This document shows positions 23,350-35,444 of a stretch of 64,000 bases of DNA, one piece after another (within the stretch, counting starts at the first letter, position 1; the number at the start of each line of letters is the position of its first letter). The DNA comes from Wolfiporia cocos (Eukaryota > Basidiomycota > Agaricomycetes > Polyporales > Phaeolaceae): NCBI GenBank assembly GCA_029448655.1, contig JACCLO010000007.1, positions 806,001 to 870,000 on the forward strand. Reading direction: 5' to 3'. The translations under genes and the position numbers were made by a program. The notes under the pieces are model-generated. The model was not told where the DNA came from, did no database searches, and saw nothing but the letters and a program-made list of their open reading frames with translations.

Positions 23350-25863
23350 CGATGAAAGTCAGCACAATTCCTCGAACAAATTGGGATTTTTAAAAATACC
23401 TGCTCCTTCTCCAGGTCCTTGTACGGCTACATGGACTTGATTATTCGACAAAAGACACATAGAATATAATACTTGCCTGAAGGGCCTCTCTCGACAAAGT
23501 GCGGAAGTGCGCTTCAAACTCTTCGAGTGTACCTCCAGGATTCTTGTTGTGCCAGTCCTTCCCGTACAGATTCCTGTGCAGCATTAGCATAATCAAGTTA
23601 GCCCAGCTCATGGCTTACTTTGCATTTATGGCCTTCCTAGGTGTGCAGCGGCGAAGGCGTGAAGTCTTGGTAGCAGCAACTGTCTTTGTGGCTGTCAAGG
23701 ATGCTGAGAAGCTGGCGAGTTGCTCGTCAATGTGCATAGAAGCCCGAGGTTCTTGAATCATCTCATTATTTTCTGTGTTGTAGATGTAGCAAAAATTGTA
23801 TCGTTAAAATATAAATGAATGCATACCTGGTTCTTGGTTATTGACAAATGAGTCTGTGACACATGCACATTCAAAACCAGTCGAACTTGAACTGGGGAAT
23901 ACTACTCACCTGCACTGTTATTGTTATCCATGATGGAAGCATCCACTGTGGCTGATTGCGACTGGGAAATAGCCACGGTGCCCCGTTGAGATCGATTCCT
24001 GATTGCAGTAGTAAGCGAATTGTGGAATGTATAAGAAAGCAACATACAGGGCTGATCTGATCGTAAGTGTGGTGTGGCGTTTGCTTGGCTGTCCTCCAGT
24101 ATGGTCTGGCTCTGAGGGACGCTTTCCACGATGAGTGGGAAACATTTCTTCTGCCTCAGAGATGACTGGCTGTACAACAGTCGCATCCCTAGCTGTCAGA
24201 GGTATGTCTGAGAGTTGGGGGTAAGGCTCCAACCATATAATATACATGTACAGGAAATCAGTAAATATATGGTATATGGTATATACATGGTATATACATA
24301 GTATATATATGGTTTACATGGTTTTCAGATGGTAGATTTTTCAGACATCTTGACATAGCCATTGCCTTGCCCATATGGCTATGGAGATTGTCTCCTCCTT
24401 CAACAACATGCCACAGGTATCAGCACTTGGCTGATGCAAGGGAAAAATTGGTGTTCAGTATTCAACAGCCACACTAGTAGCTGGAATGGCTTAGGAATTG
24501 TGCACAATGTGTGAGATGATGGGAAACTTTTACACATGAGTCTAATGCATGATGCAATCACTATGTGGGATATTATATAGCATAAACATAAATCTGATCT
24601 TACCTTCCACCAAATGAGAGGGTAAGCAGAGTGTGTGAATTATGACTTAACATCTTTGCATTTGTGCAGTGGCCACCAGATTGTCCAAATCTCATATTGC
24701 CACTGCACCATACAATCTGTAAGACACATAACTAGCTCAAGTACATATTCAAAACAGCAATTTGAGAGTGTAATATGAATGCATTCACAACAACCATATA
24801 CCATATAATATACCATGTATATACCATGTACTCGGCCATGTGTAAATACATGTATATAGTATATATATAAAACCATGTATACATGGTATATACATTATAT
24901 GGTTGGAGCCTTAGTTGGGGGACTTCGTATTCTAACTCAGAGGGCAGCTGGGGACTCAGAGCAGAAGGTGGAGGCGAGTGCTGTGATACCAGAGCAGCGA
25001 CCAAGTCAGATGATTGCGCAGTAGCCATAGACAGGACAGGATTCGTCGATGTAGTGTGCATCGAACTTGCGGTATTGGAGCGCTTGTCTTCCATTCCGAC
25101 ATGAGATGTTCGTGAAGACAAAGAGTTTCCAGCCAGAGTTTCAGGCACAGAAGGCCCCTGTACCTCGTGTAAATAGTTTTCAGACACTGTTTACGAAGCC
25201 ATAATGAGTTGATCCAAAAGCTCACCAGTTCTGCATTGCTCTGTGCTGGAGGTGGTGGCCGTGGCAGTGGAGGAGCTGAAGGTGCAGCTGGTGGAATGTC
25301 CAGCTCAGGACATTGGTGGTCGGCATTCCACTGTGCCCTAATTTTTTTTTTACCTTCTTCTGCTTCCAAGATGGATAGAGGCCTATAGCACACATGTCCG
25401 CCTTCCAGTGCCCCTCGCAGAGGCCAATCTCCGGGAATGATTCTTCCAGCCTGTGACATAACTCATCTCTCCCCTCCTTGGAAACCTTCGACCAGGTCCA
25501 TGGTGCCACCCTATTCCGCAGCAGTTCTTGGAATACTTCCCTGCATACTTTGCTTACGCTGCGCACACGTGCTTCATTGAATATAGTGCCGTCTTCGTTT
25601 TCCAAACAAGACGACCACTTCCTTCTGACAGGTGACTCTGGCGTGCCATCTGCCACCGGATCCATCTCACCGATGTCTGCTTGTGTTACCCGCCAATCCG
25701 CAGCATCCCAAAATTTAATGTCACTGTGCTGCGCCCCCCTAGAACCTGACACAGCATCGGATATGCTGTTGCGCACATCAGTTCTAAAATGAGAGAAAAT
25801 GTCTGTAAAAACCAGCTGCATCATTCAGATGAGAAAACATGCCCTGCTGCATGATCTCTAATG
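23350..25863 (-). pseudogene. Accessory protein of the Tnp2 element, 3' exons
   Basis: From 25824 the frame reads FTDIFSHFRTDVRNSISDA, FWDAADWRVTQADIGEMDP, ESPVRRKWSSCL, VCREVFQELLRNRVAPWTWS and LCEGHWKADMCAIGLYPSW. This resembles accessory ORFs I know from fungal DNA transposons; its function is unknown. A run of ten T (ten A on the coding strand, ~25342-25351) shifts the frame into IRAQWNADHQCPELDIPP. A serine-rich linker and NLYGKDWHNKNPGGTLEEFE (~23500-23590) follow. A 692-bp MITE (24222-24913) sits inside; deleting it with one duplication rejoins YEVPQL to SDIPLTARD in frame. The 5' exons lie beyond the KDZ insertion at 46482-47082. Confidence 0.65.
24222..24913. mobile_element. MITE with TAAGGCTCCAACC ends, TSD GTTGGGGG
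   Basis: Inverted termini TAAGGCTCCAACCATATAAT / ATTATATGGTTGGAGCCTTA carry an exact 8-bp GTTGGGGG duplication (24214-24221, 24914-24921). Next to each end are runs of TATACATGGTATA-type words that can fold back on each other. No coding capacity. The 8-bp duplication suggests hAT-like mobilisation, but the ends do not start TAGTG. Confidence 0.85.
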
Positions 25864-26090
25864 GTAGAGTTTCAGTGCCCCAGATACATCTTTAGAGTGA
25901 ACGCAGATGCATCTAGGCCACTCTAACACGTAAATCATGTGCCAAGTATGTAGACAGATGCATCCAGATACATTTATCATCTATGGAAAAAGACAATGCT
26001 ACCGCAAGGAGTCGAACTCCTGACCTCTGGAAAAGATGGATGGCAGTGCTAGCAGTGACTCAGACCACTTGGCCACAAGGCTTCGTAACG
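25864..26090 (-). repeat. Left terminus of the KDZ element with tRNA-like module
   Basis: Read on the minus strand: an A-box region TGGCCAAGTGGTCTGAGTC (26063-26080), a B-box GGAGTTCGACTCC (~26007-26020), then a tail with AGATGCATCT and the terminal CACTGAAACTCTAC. The head resembles a long-variable-arm tRNA, but acceptor pairing is not convincing. Alone it would be called a tRNA-derived SINE; its partner at 46186-46371 in inverted orientation and the shared duplication argue that it is an element end. Confidence 0.75.
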
Positions 26091-26182
26091 CGCTCACTTA
26101 CAATATGATATGATACGTCGTTACCCATCTCCAAGTCGCGATTCAAGTTATATCTGCTTTACACGAGATGTACGTTATATGT

Positions 26183-26278
26183 GCAGATGCATCTGGTGGG
26201 CAGATGCATCTGGTGGGCAGATGCATCTGGTGGGCAGATGCATCTGGTGGGCAGATGCATCTGGTGGGCAGATGCATC
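26183..26278. repeat. 17-bp minisatellite built on AGATGCATCT
   Basis: Six copies of the palindrome CAGATGCATCT are separated by GGTGGG, a 17-bp unit. The same decamer occurs in the KDZ terminal tails and in a second cluster near the other end (45985-46125). A subterminal transposase-binding array is the likely role. Confidence 0.9.
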
Positions 26279-26503
26279 TACTGTTGGAGATGTATCCCAG
26301 TTCCAAATCAATATATTTACTGAGCATAATACCTCTGTCGGACAAATAGTATATAGCTAAGTGTACAGGAGGTCCATGCAATCTACGAGGCACAGTACTG
26401 AGCTCTTGCGGTACAGACAATCCAATATGATACAGTATGTACACGGCCGATAAATGATGCGTCAATCGAGAGCAGCGCGCACAGCCAAAAATATTGCGGC
26501 TGT

Positions 26504-29463
26504 TCATGGTTTTGGTGATTCGCAGGTGATACACTGTTGCGCGCTGGACTTGTTCCGGACCATGCAGATAGAACATTCCCAATCAGATGTCGCAGATGGC
26601 GGTGCCAGACCAGCGGCAGCCCAGTTAAATCCGGAAACTGGCGGTGGCGGCAACGGAGCAGAGGGGGCGGGTGACGGAGCAGAGGGAACAGAGGGAGCAG
26701 ATGACGGAGAGGAAGATGACAGGGAAGGAGATGTCAGGGACGGACCGTTCGGCCGTGGAGCCTCGCAGACGCTACACTTGACAGCCGAGTCGGGGCTCCG
26801 GAGCTGACAGAGTCCACAGATCCATTCAGGCTGTTTACCGAGAGAGACAGCAGAAGTCGACAGAGACGACGCCATGCACTTCACGAAATCGTAGGCCGGG
26901 AGCGTATGAATCGGGACAGAAGAAGCGAATTGCCACGCCTTCATGAGGCGAGCACCAGTATCGAGAGAAGGGGCCACACACGCCGAGAATTTATACCTAG
27001 GAAGCGCCTCGAGCGGGACCGAAGCCGCACGTTCTAAAGCCTTCGAGTTCATAACAGTTTCTTGTTCACGTTGTTGACCGGAAGTTGACGCGTAAGACGT
27101 GACTGCGTCGCGAGCGAGGGTGGCGGGAGCGTGCACCGGAGTTAAGGGATGCTCCTGGCAGACCAGGTGGGCCTTTGCGGGAGCGTGCGCGTTTGCGGGA
27201 TGCTCCTCGGTGCTGACGGGGACCATAGAGGCGGAGGGGGCGAGAGCGTGCGCTAGTGGGGGATACTCTTGAGAGGGGATCAATTCCGCAAGTTGGGGGA
27301 CGGGAGCGTGCGCCATCGTTGAATCATGCTTCTGGCGTGAATCGGTCTCCTTCTTGCTGTCTTGGTCAATGGTAAAGCTGGTCCGCAATTTGCTGGGCTC
27401 GCGGGGCGCGTACGAGTTGCGCGTGAACGATCGGTCAACGTGAGAACTTGAAGAACTGTTGATGACGGGGGAAGGCAGAAGGGGGGTGACGGCTGGGCCC
27501 GGGACGGGGGCGGGTGTAGGTGTAGATACTGGTGGTGAGGTGGGGGTGTATCACAGTACGACTTACTGTGATACTAGCTGCGGAGCCGCAAGTCTATGCG
27601 CTCTTGAGATGCGCAGGGAGACCCTCAGGGCGACCGGTGAGGCTGAGGCTCTAGCAGACTAGCACGCACAGAAGTAGCAGCAGGCGCATTGGGCGCAAGA
27701 GATTGAGAATCTAAAGGATGAGGATACGTCCTCATCCCTACCGCATTATATACATGACGATGCGCATATTGTACACTAGCTAGCTTGCCCTAAAGAGGGT
27801 CTGTGCGCAGAAGGCGCACAGACGTAACGCTGTAACTAAGTGACGCAGTCATGTGCTACTTGTGACCGTGGTCTACATACCCTTGTCTTATCTCTACAAG
27901 ATCTTATCTAAAAGTCAGGTGACTATGAACGAAAGGAAATGCCACACCGTTCTGTGACAGGGTGCTTGGCCGTGACGGGTGCTCTACAACTTCCATGGGC
28001 TTCGTAACCGGTGCTGATGGTGCGTCGTCCATATTGACGTCGGCGACTTCTGGTGACGGCGAACTATCCAAGTGGCCGTTTGGCGTTGAGCCGATTCTCC
28101 TCTTCTTCGGCTGAGAACCTTCGTTTTCGGCATCCTCTCCATCGTCACTGTCATCCAAACGACGCCGTGTCGACCGCCTTGACTTCTGACTAGAATTCGC
28201 GGCTGGGTTCAGGAACTTCGTGTTAGGATCCGGACGAGACCGTTTTGCTCCCTGCGAATGTGTGAGCTCGTACGCACGATACAGTATTGATAACTTACCT
28301 TCGGGACGGTCGCTTCGATGATCCTCTGCTCCGTAAGTCTTGGCTGTGACTGTTTCGCCCCTACTTCGAGATCCTTCATCTGCTGCCAAGTCCTTTTGAG
28401 TGGACGGAGCAGATCGATATTGTCGACGTCGGGTGTCCGAGCTCCTTCCCACTCGTATGGGTTGTCGACATCAGGCTCCTCGACTGATTTCGTTACTTCG
28501 TTGACAATCTCGATGAAGGCCATGGTCGAAAACATAGGCATCTCAGGGGTCGGTGGGGGATTAGGAGGCGAACGCTCCGGAGGACTCGATACCTCACGTA
28601 CAGAGACAATCGGCGCGGCATCAGGCAGGGGTTGCGAGGGGTCCGGAAGCGATGTAGGTGCAGCGTCATTGTGAGTAGCAACAGCAGAGGTATCAGGGGC
28701 GGAGTCATTCTGAGCAGGAGTGGCGGGACCGAAACAGTCTCTCTGTATAGCGGCGACATCTAGCACGCGGGCTTTGATATTCGCCGTGGCGTTCTTGAAC
28801 CATTCGATTTCAGCCAAAGCTTCGGCGCGGGCTGCCAGGAATTCGGGAGTTTCCACCCTAGGTGGGATGGAATTAGATGCCTTTCGAGCCGCCTTGATAG
28901 CTTCATAATTAGCGAGTCTCTCCTCCCGAATCCACTCAGGTTCAGGCACTTTGAAAGAAGGGTCAGCAAGGGCCACAAGTCAAATTGCAGTACTTACAGC
29001 CTTCCAACTCTTTCATAAGACCTTTAAATGCCATCGTGTCCAGAGCGCCGTCGCCATAATTACGCAAGTTCGCTTCCACAAACGGAGTCATTTTCCCTAT
29101 TGCCCTCAGCTGGTGGAAAAGCGTAACCGCAGGATAGCGCCACTGAAGCCAGTATTCGAATTCATCTTGAGGGCAATCCTCGCTACTGGGAGGCGGGAGA
29201 AACTCCGGAGCCGGCGGTAGAAGTTCGTAAGGAGGGATTTGCAGCTCCTCCGGTACTCTCTGGGGTCGGGTAGCGAGGAAGTTGCAAAAAGGGCGGGCGA
29301 GGCGACAGTGCGGTGCAGGTTGTTCCACAAGTTCGAGTTCCGGCTGAGGGACGTCCTCCATAATAGGCTCGAGCGTGGTGTCGGCGGGTTGTTCCGGGGC
29401 GAGTTCAGGCTGTTCAAGGACGTTCTCGTATTCTCCAGGGACGGCAACAGTAGGTAATTCCAT
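26504..29463 (-). pseudogene. RanBP2-type zinc-finger protein (nucleoporin-like), interrupted by a solo LTR
   Basis: Starts at MELPTVAVPGEYENV (29463). Intron 1 is GTAAGT at ~28990 and joins MKELEG to LPEPEWIREERLANYEA; intron 2 at ~28300 joins EATVPK to GAKRSRPDP. A bipartite basic region QPKKRRIG lies at ~28100. The frame continues across the LTR site, so removing 27549-27959 and one duplication joins HPSRPST to PTSPPVSTP. Then come two copies of a ~43-residue repeat with LPRYKFSA / LPAYDFVK (~26880-27030) and two RanBP2 zinc fingers, WICGLCQLRSPDSAVKCSVC and WECSICMVRNKSSAQQCITC, just before the stop at 26504. Intact length would be about 820 residues. The fingers and repeat suggest a Nup153/Nup1-like protein; no FxFG repeats are seen, so that is tentative. 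It lies inside the KDZ element. Confidence 0.75.
27549..27959 (-). mobile_element. Solo LTR in the RanBP2-finger gene, TSD GGGTG
   Basis: This 411-bp unit is bounded by TATCACAG and CTGTGACA with exact GGGTG at 27544-27548 and 27960-27964. Minus-strand motifs are GCGCACAGACC, CTTTAGGGC, the TATA box TGTATATAATG (~27755) and a 9-bp stem GGATGAGGA-CGTA-TCCTCATCC (~27716-27738). It points the same way as the host gene, so it introduces a stop for the upstream part and a potential promoter for the zinc-finger part. Confidence 0.88.
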
Positions 29464-30360
29464 GCTACTGCCAGCGAGCTGGGACGACGCGTGTCAGTAC
29501 GAGACGTAAATTTGCGGACGTGCAAGATGTGGCCAGGGGTGAAAACGCGCGCGGTTTGTGTCGAAATTTGGATACGACGCGTTTTGCTTCCGAACGACGC
29601 AAATGGGCCGAAAGCGACGCGAAAAAAGCTGTAAACGCGTAGGAAAAACGCTCACCTGGTGACCGCGCTCAACCAATCTCCAAGTGGCTTCCATATATCC
29701 TGCATCTGGCCTGTAATCCTTGTTCGTAATAATCTCCTTTCCCCACGAGAAAAAGTCAGATAAACGTTTGAAGACACGCGTCGAAAAGTAGATGGTTCCT
29801 GCTATTTCGAGTTAGCCATATTCCGAAGTCAAACATACAAAACACGTCACTCACTTCGTAATCGGGGCGTTTGTCCGGGCGAAATTGGGGTAGGACGTTG
29901 TATCTGTGCGACCCACGCGTATCCGAACGTGTTGGTCCGCTCATTGCGGAATGCGGCGCAAGAGTGGAGTCGATCTTTAGAAGAGGCAACCGATGCACTA
30001 CGTATGATAGGATCGAGGAGTCGCTGATCAATTTTAAGACGTTCACGTGTACGATGTTTGCCTGTTATAGGAATACAGACGATCTGCGGTTCGAAATGAG
30101 TATAGCTCAACGGAAGTGCGTAAGGTCCAGAATGCTTACCGTAGATTTCTGAGGTTGCGAGTTCGAATCTTGGAGGGAGCATCAATTTTTGATTGGCCTT
30201 ATATAAGGCGGCTGCTAAGATCTAAGAGTTGGCAATTTTTGGACATCGCAGCTCACCGTTATAGCAAACAACAATATGACCGCACCCATCTGCATGTCTG
30301 TAGAGGTGCTTCCGGCCACACGTAATTGGTCTTTTTTTTTGGCAATGATAATACAACAAT
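29464..30360. other. Spacer between cargo gene and transposase, with tRNA-like boxes
   Basis: No gene supported. At ~30105-30170 (+) there is TATAGCTCAACGG (A box) and GGTTGCGAGTTCGAATCT (B box), but acceptor and D-stem pairing fail, so it is a tRNA relic or an internal Pol III module. A T run follows at ~30186. Confidence 0.45.
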
Positions 30361-30361
30361 T

Positions 30362-33300
30362 TCACTCTCTATCCCCACCCGTGACTTCCGTGTCCGCTAT
30401 CGATACCGAAGACCCAAAATCGCGCTTGCAGACCTCCAGCAATCGCACATATCGAAACGCTTGCCTGCACAGGTTATTGTCAGCATCTATATTTATTCTA
30501 AGGGGAGATACGAACCTCCGAGCATAAGCTGCTCGCCCAGTATCGTTCAATGCAATTTGGCGCTCTGCTTCTTTATTCCACTTTTGCTCATGGTACCGGA
30601 AAAAACGCGCCGTCCGACGCATTTTCTCTTTTACGAGTTCAACTTGCTCTTGCCAGCGTGTCATGCGCGCCTTGGAACGGAACCAGTGCACTCGGACCGC
30701 TGAAGAATCAGTCAGACATTTTCGTCACCCATGAGAATAGAAAACACCTACCGTCCTGGAGATATTCTTTGATGGCCCCCTCCCCCTGTTGTGCCGCAAA
30801 TGATACATCGTCCCAAAGCCACGATGGCTTCCGTCTGCTGTCTCCCACAAGCTGGTCCATTGTGTAGACAATAAACGGTCGCACGTCTTCCGCTTTCAGT
30901 CATCGAAATGTTGGGTCATTCTCCACCATGCCGAGCGATATGAGAGCCCTCCTAGCACTTTGGTAACGTCTGGCTGCTTTATGCGTTGTGAGCATCTGGC
31001 GCCGGATTATTTCGTTCGATTTTGTATTGACTTTCTGTCCCGAGCCCTGCTGTTTTCGTAGACGCAGCGCACGACCCGTAATTAAGTGCGTGCGCACGTC
31101 ATCCAGTGCATCATGTGCCTGGCCCTCGCGCAGCTGTCGTTCAATCTGCGCCGCCGCCTGGAAACGTTGCTGGGTACGTAGCGATGAATCGTACGTGGAA
31201 GGAAGCTCTATTCTCACCGCGCGAATATGTTCCCAGCCATGCCTCTTTGATGTCCTGGCTCCTACATTCGTGCTGCTGCCGCCCGGTGCCTTTCGCTTGT
31301 GCCCTGTTGATATCTTGTCGTCCGAGTTGCCCTTTTCCGCCGAAACCATCGACCCATTATCCCCGCTTTCCGATTCGCACTCTGAAGCCTCGTTGAAGTT
31401 GTCGTCGTCATATCCATCCAGTTCGTCTGCTCCGCACGCCATAGGGAGTTCCTTGCATTCGACACCAGTAGATACCGCCTCGATAGCTTCCTCGACAATG
31501 GGCCACAGATATTGTTCGTTCAGCTTCTGCCACTGCTCCACCCGGCACAAGAAGGTGTTGACCCGTTCCTCCACGTCAGTACTTTCGTAGTCTTTGTCCT
31601 CTGCGTCTTCTAAGATATGCAAGAGATCCGCCCTGAGCACTGTATGAGTATAGACCCATGCATACCAATGTACACGTACTGTAGCTCCTGGACTGTGATA
31701 CCTTCTTGTATTGTACCTACTATTCCACTCACGGCCGTGTTGATCTTGTTTTGATTGAGTGCCGAAAACACTTCCTTCTGTGTAAGCCCTAAATACGATA
31801 TTAGGGAAAGCTCTTCGCCAATACCTATGCCGCACCTTTATCATGCCGCAGCTCGTATGGGTTGCTCATTGCGTTGTGATGCTTCATATCTATGACCCTC
31901 GACAACCAGGCTGTCTCCTCCTCCTGCCAACAAGCAAGCAGAGCCATTCCCCCTTCCCCTTGTGACACACACTCTTGCACTCTGATGAAGTGATCTTCGG
32001 ACAATTTTAACTGTGCGACTGCCTCCTTGAGCTTCTTTGAGAGATCATGTGCTACTATTCTTGTTAGTCATGGAGACTATCGTGAACATAACGATGTGAG
32101 TAAAACTCACAGATCGAATGAACGCGTCGTATGTTCATGTCAGAGTAATGGTCGTTGATGACATCGTGCCGGTGACCAGGAGTCATTTCGCGCGTTCGCT
32201 GGGCGAGAGCATTCAACGCAGCCCAGATCCGCTCTGGAGCCTCGCCATCTGTCATGCCCATGCCCGGTTGAAGGTACAGTGATTTGAATATACGACACTT
32301 TTCGGTATGTGCTCCCCCATGCCATTTGCCCACGACACGTCTCGTCTCCGGAAATTTCGCCGTCTTGATAGATGTATAATCAGCTAAACGTTCGGCGATC
32401 TTGCTCATACGCTTGTCAAAGTTTATTCCGTATTGACAATTGATGTCGTATGACGACACATGAAGCGTCAGGTCCATCCATGCTTGTAGGCCAGACAGCA
32501 TCGCAAAGTCAACATTGGCGTATCTGTAAATTTACGTCAATTATGCTCATGGGATGCGCAACCATGAATACCTTTCTCCTTTTTGTAGATCCACTGAGCC
32601 CCCCGGTAGTACAAACATGTGGCGCGCACAGGACAGACCAATTGTTCCGGAGACCTTGTCCCAATATCCCCCGTAGCCCATGGCGCCAAATTTGTGGCAG
32701 GTCGTTAACTGAGAAGATATGTGTTTCAGAATGTTGCATGCACGCAAAAAACACCCACTTCCCGCTTTGGGGGCCCTAGCGTTTTTTGAAACCTCGTAAA
32801 GTCGTCGGAATGTGCGTGGTAAGCCGCTCCCAGACTGAGTGCAGCATCATCTTTGTTGCCCGGTTTCTGTTTCAGGTTTTGATGGAAATTACCGTCCACT
32901 GTGTGGAACAGTGCATCAAGATACCTGCACTGCGTTCAGGGTAAAATCTGTACGATGATATATGCACATACCATTGATCCCGAGGTCGCTTCTTCCACGC
33001 TGGATCCATGTTCATGTCAATTTGTGGACATGCAGGACATAGCACCGCGAGGGACCCAGATGGTAAATTACGGGCGGGTCGTACTCCCGCACGCTTAGTC
33101 GCGTGCAGGAAGGCAAATTCTCGTTGCGAAACCAGAAATTCGCGATACCGATCCTGAAAAGGTTAGTACAGGCATCACCCATGTAGAAATCACCCACCGT
33201 TACTTCATGCATGCATGCATTATCTGTCGAGTGTCGTAGGTATAACATGAAATCGTATGCACTCAGCTGCCCTTGTAGTGATAGCAGATGGAACTGACGC

Positions 33301-34236
33301 ATGACATCTAGTGTGAATGCCGTGGCTGGATTCTCCCATGACGCCGGAAACAGTCCAAAGGCGATGAGCTGTAGTGAACGTGGCTTGGGTTCTAAGCGTT
33401 CGTCGAGAATGCAGGAGCAGAAGTGGACCTCTATTTGAGTGACTCCCCGGCTGTGTACTATTGTCATAAGACGACTGTCAGTTGAAGCCTCCGGACAACG
33501 ACTGCCGTCATGTCCCAGACGGAGTACATATCCCAACGTCGACAAGTCTACGCGTTCCCAAAACCCTAGAGAGGTGCTCCACTTCTCTAATCCGTGGAAT
33601 GGAGAAGAGACATGTGCCGACATTATGCATCCCGTTCATAGCGGTGCGCTATGGAAGCAATCCCGGCAGCGGTATAAATCGGTAGCCTCATTGACAACCC
33701 CTTTGAATGTGCATCGCCCACAGAGGACATCGTCCCTGGCAGGAGACTCTCGCGCGAGCAATGAGTCTTGCGCTAATGCTGCCCACTTGTCGAGGAATTG
33801 AGACATCCGAATTGAAGGGGGCTAGCACTCTGATCGTCAGCGCCATAGTTGCCTGGAGGTGCATTCCACATACAATCGTGTTGTTCACCTTTGCTTTCTT
33901 CACCTGTATAGCCTCCTCTGCAGTTTCCATTGAAGCCGTAGTTGCTGATGAGCCAGTGTTCACATCGAGCTCAGCTTGGATGGCGGACCGTTCAGCTTTG
34001 GGTGAGGCGTTGGGCCGGACACTTGCAAAACCATCCAGATGGCGGGTATCAGGGTTTTCAAGTCCGCACCGACTACGTTGAGCGACATCTATGGACATGT
34101 GCTGCAATCCAAGATCCCGAGCTATCTGCTCGAGACTTCTTCTTGCCAGCCATGTCCGCACGAGGGTCAGCGCCAGAGGATGGTAGGATTCTGAGAAAGT
34201 GCGGCGCCTACAAACTTGACGCCAAACCGCATGCAT
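30362..34236 (-). pseudogene. KDZ transposase with CxC2-like cysteine cluster
   Basis: N-terminal CxC2-like cluster: DVLCGRCTFKG, LYRCRDCFHSAPL (~33630-33750), then SPFHGLEKW, LGHDGSRCPEA and FCSCILDERLEPK-type residues. KDZ core: GNFHQNLKQKPGNKDDAA (~32800-32880), GLSCARHMFVLPGG, LQKGERY joined by a short intron to ANVDFAMLSGLQAW, VSSYDINCQYGINFD (~32415-32460), KWHGGAHTEKC and GMGMTDGEAPERIWAALNAL (~32210-32290). C-terminal block: LREGQAHDALDDVRTHL and YQSARRALISLGM, then a further exon WFRSKARMTRWQEQVELV. In-frame TGA codons at 33636-33638 (in the cysteine cluster) and 30900-30902 argue that this copy is inactive. The exact start is uncertain; upstream frame 33850-34236 probably includes the first exon. 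Confidence 0.88.
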
Positions 34237-35444
34237 GCATAATTGCTCACTTTCATGGACTGAGTGTCAAGTATGCTCGTACCTCGAGTGGCAGCTCAAC
34301 ATCGAGCTGTCCCAATCTGAGACGTCAATAGGACGTCCAGGTCTTGTGCGTCCTTGGTGTAACTTACTTATATCAAGCCAGTCTCCCCCTAGACTCCTCT
34401 GTACCCGGTACCAGTGTACCCATCGATGCTGCTTGCTCTACGGCTTCTCTTTCCCTCTCATAATCACACTTGTACTCAATCTTCAGCTCAATGCTCCAGC
34501 TGTGTGCAGATCCAGTCAAAGGAAAAGCAAGGCTTCGCCGTTACTACCGACGTCTTTGTTCGTCGTGCATTCACCTTACTACCCACCCACACGCTCTTGC
34601 CTCTCGTCACATGCACGGACCGATATCTATATCATGCAACATGCATGGTCGCTCGCTTTCTTTGTCTCGCCCGGTGAATCACAGGTGAGCTTTATCTGAA
34701 GTGCCAGTTAGCTGCTGGTGTACTGCTAAGTTCGTCGAAATGCACTCAATAGGCTGTAGATACTGTCCTGGCGAAGCTCCTCGTGGCTCATGACAAGCTC
34801 GAGGAATTGAGCATAATCATTGACGAGCCAAACTTCATCAACTTGCCCGAAGTCGAAGCGATACCACAGGATTTACACCAGTACCATGCGCTGTGCAAAC
34901 TATATCGGCAGCGCGGTGAGCACCAAAGACTGTTGGAGACGTGGCCAAATAAGCAGACTCATTACCTTTGCTCGCGTGGTCATCATCTCGGTGAGTGGCA
35001 TCCCAACCTTGACCGTAACGCCTGCCATGGCTGCTGCCCTTACTCCGCACTTCTCGCCACACACCCACCATCGCGTCACACATACCCAAACCCTTCCCAA
35101 GTTCTCCTCCATTCGTACTTACCACAATTTAGCTCACAGTCCCTGTTGTGCTCCCGCCGCTCGTTGCACGCACGGACCAATATCTATATTATCTCATGCA
35201 ATTAGCAGCAGACATGCTCGCACCTCCAGTGGCAGTCCAACATCGTGCCTCACCAGCACCTGGGACCGTGTCCGCTGCCACCCATGCTCTGATCACAAAC
35301 TTACAGCGCATGTATTCATGGAACAAATTTTTTGGTATAAATACAACGCACTATGGCCATGTTTCCGTACATAGTATGTATATTGTGTCAAAGTCATGTC
35401 GGTATTACTTGGACCTCACGGGCCTCCTCGCTTGCGCGTTCTGT
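34237..35444. other. Spacer with a diverged ~900-bp-apart duplication
   Basis: Blocks at ~34270-34320 (CTCGTACCTCGAGTGGCAGC) and ~34610-34650 recur in diverged form at ~35210-35260 (CTCGCACCTCCAGTGGCAGT) and ~35165. Between them a short open stretch (34783-34990) includes HDKLEELSIIIDEPNF and DLHQYHALCKLYRQRGEHQR and may be a coding remnant. No family recognised. Confidence 0.4.

Noticed and set aside
26183..26278. CRISPR-like array
   Set aside because: Units are 17 bp with identical spacers; it is a minisatellite in a eukaryotic genome.
30095..30170. Functional tRNA gene
   Set aside because: A and B boxes are present, but the acceptor and D stems do not pair.
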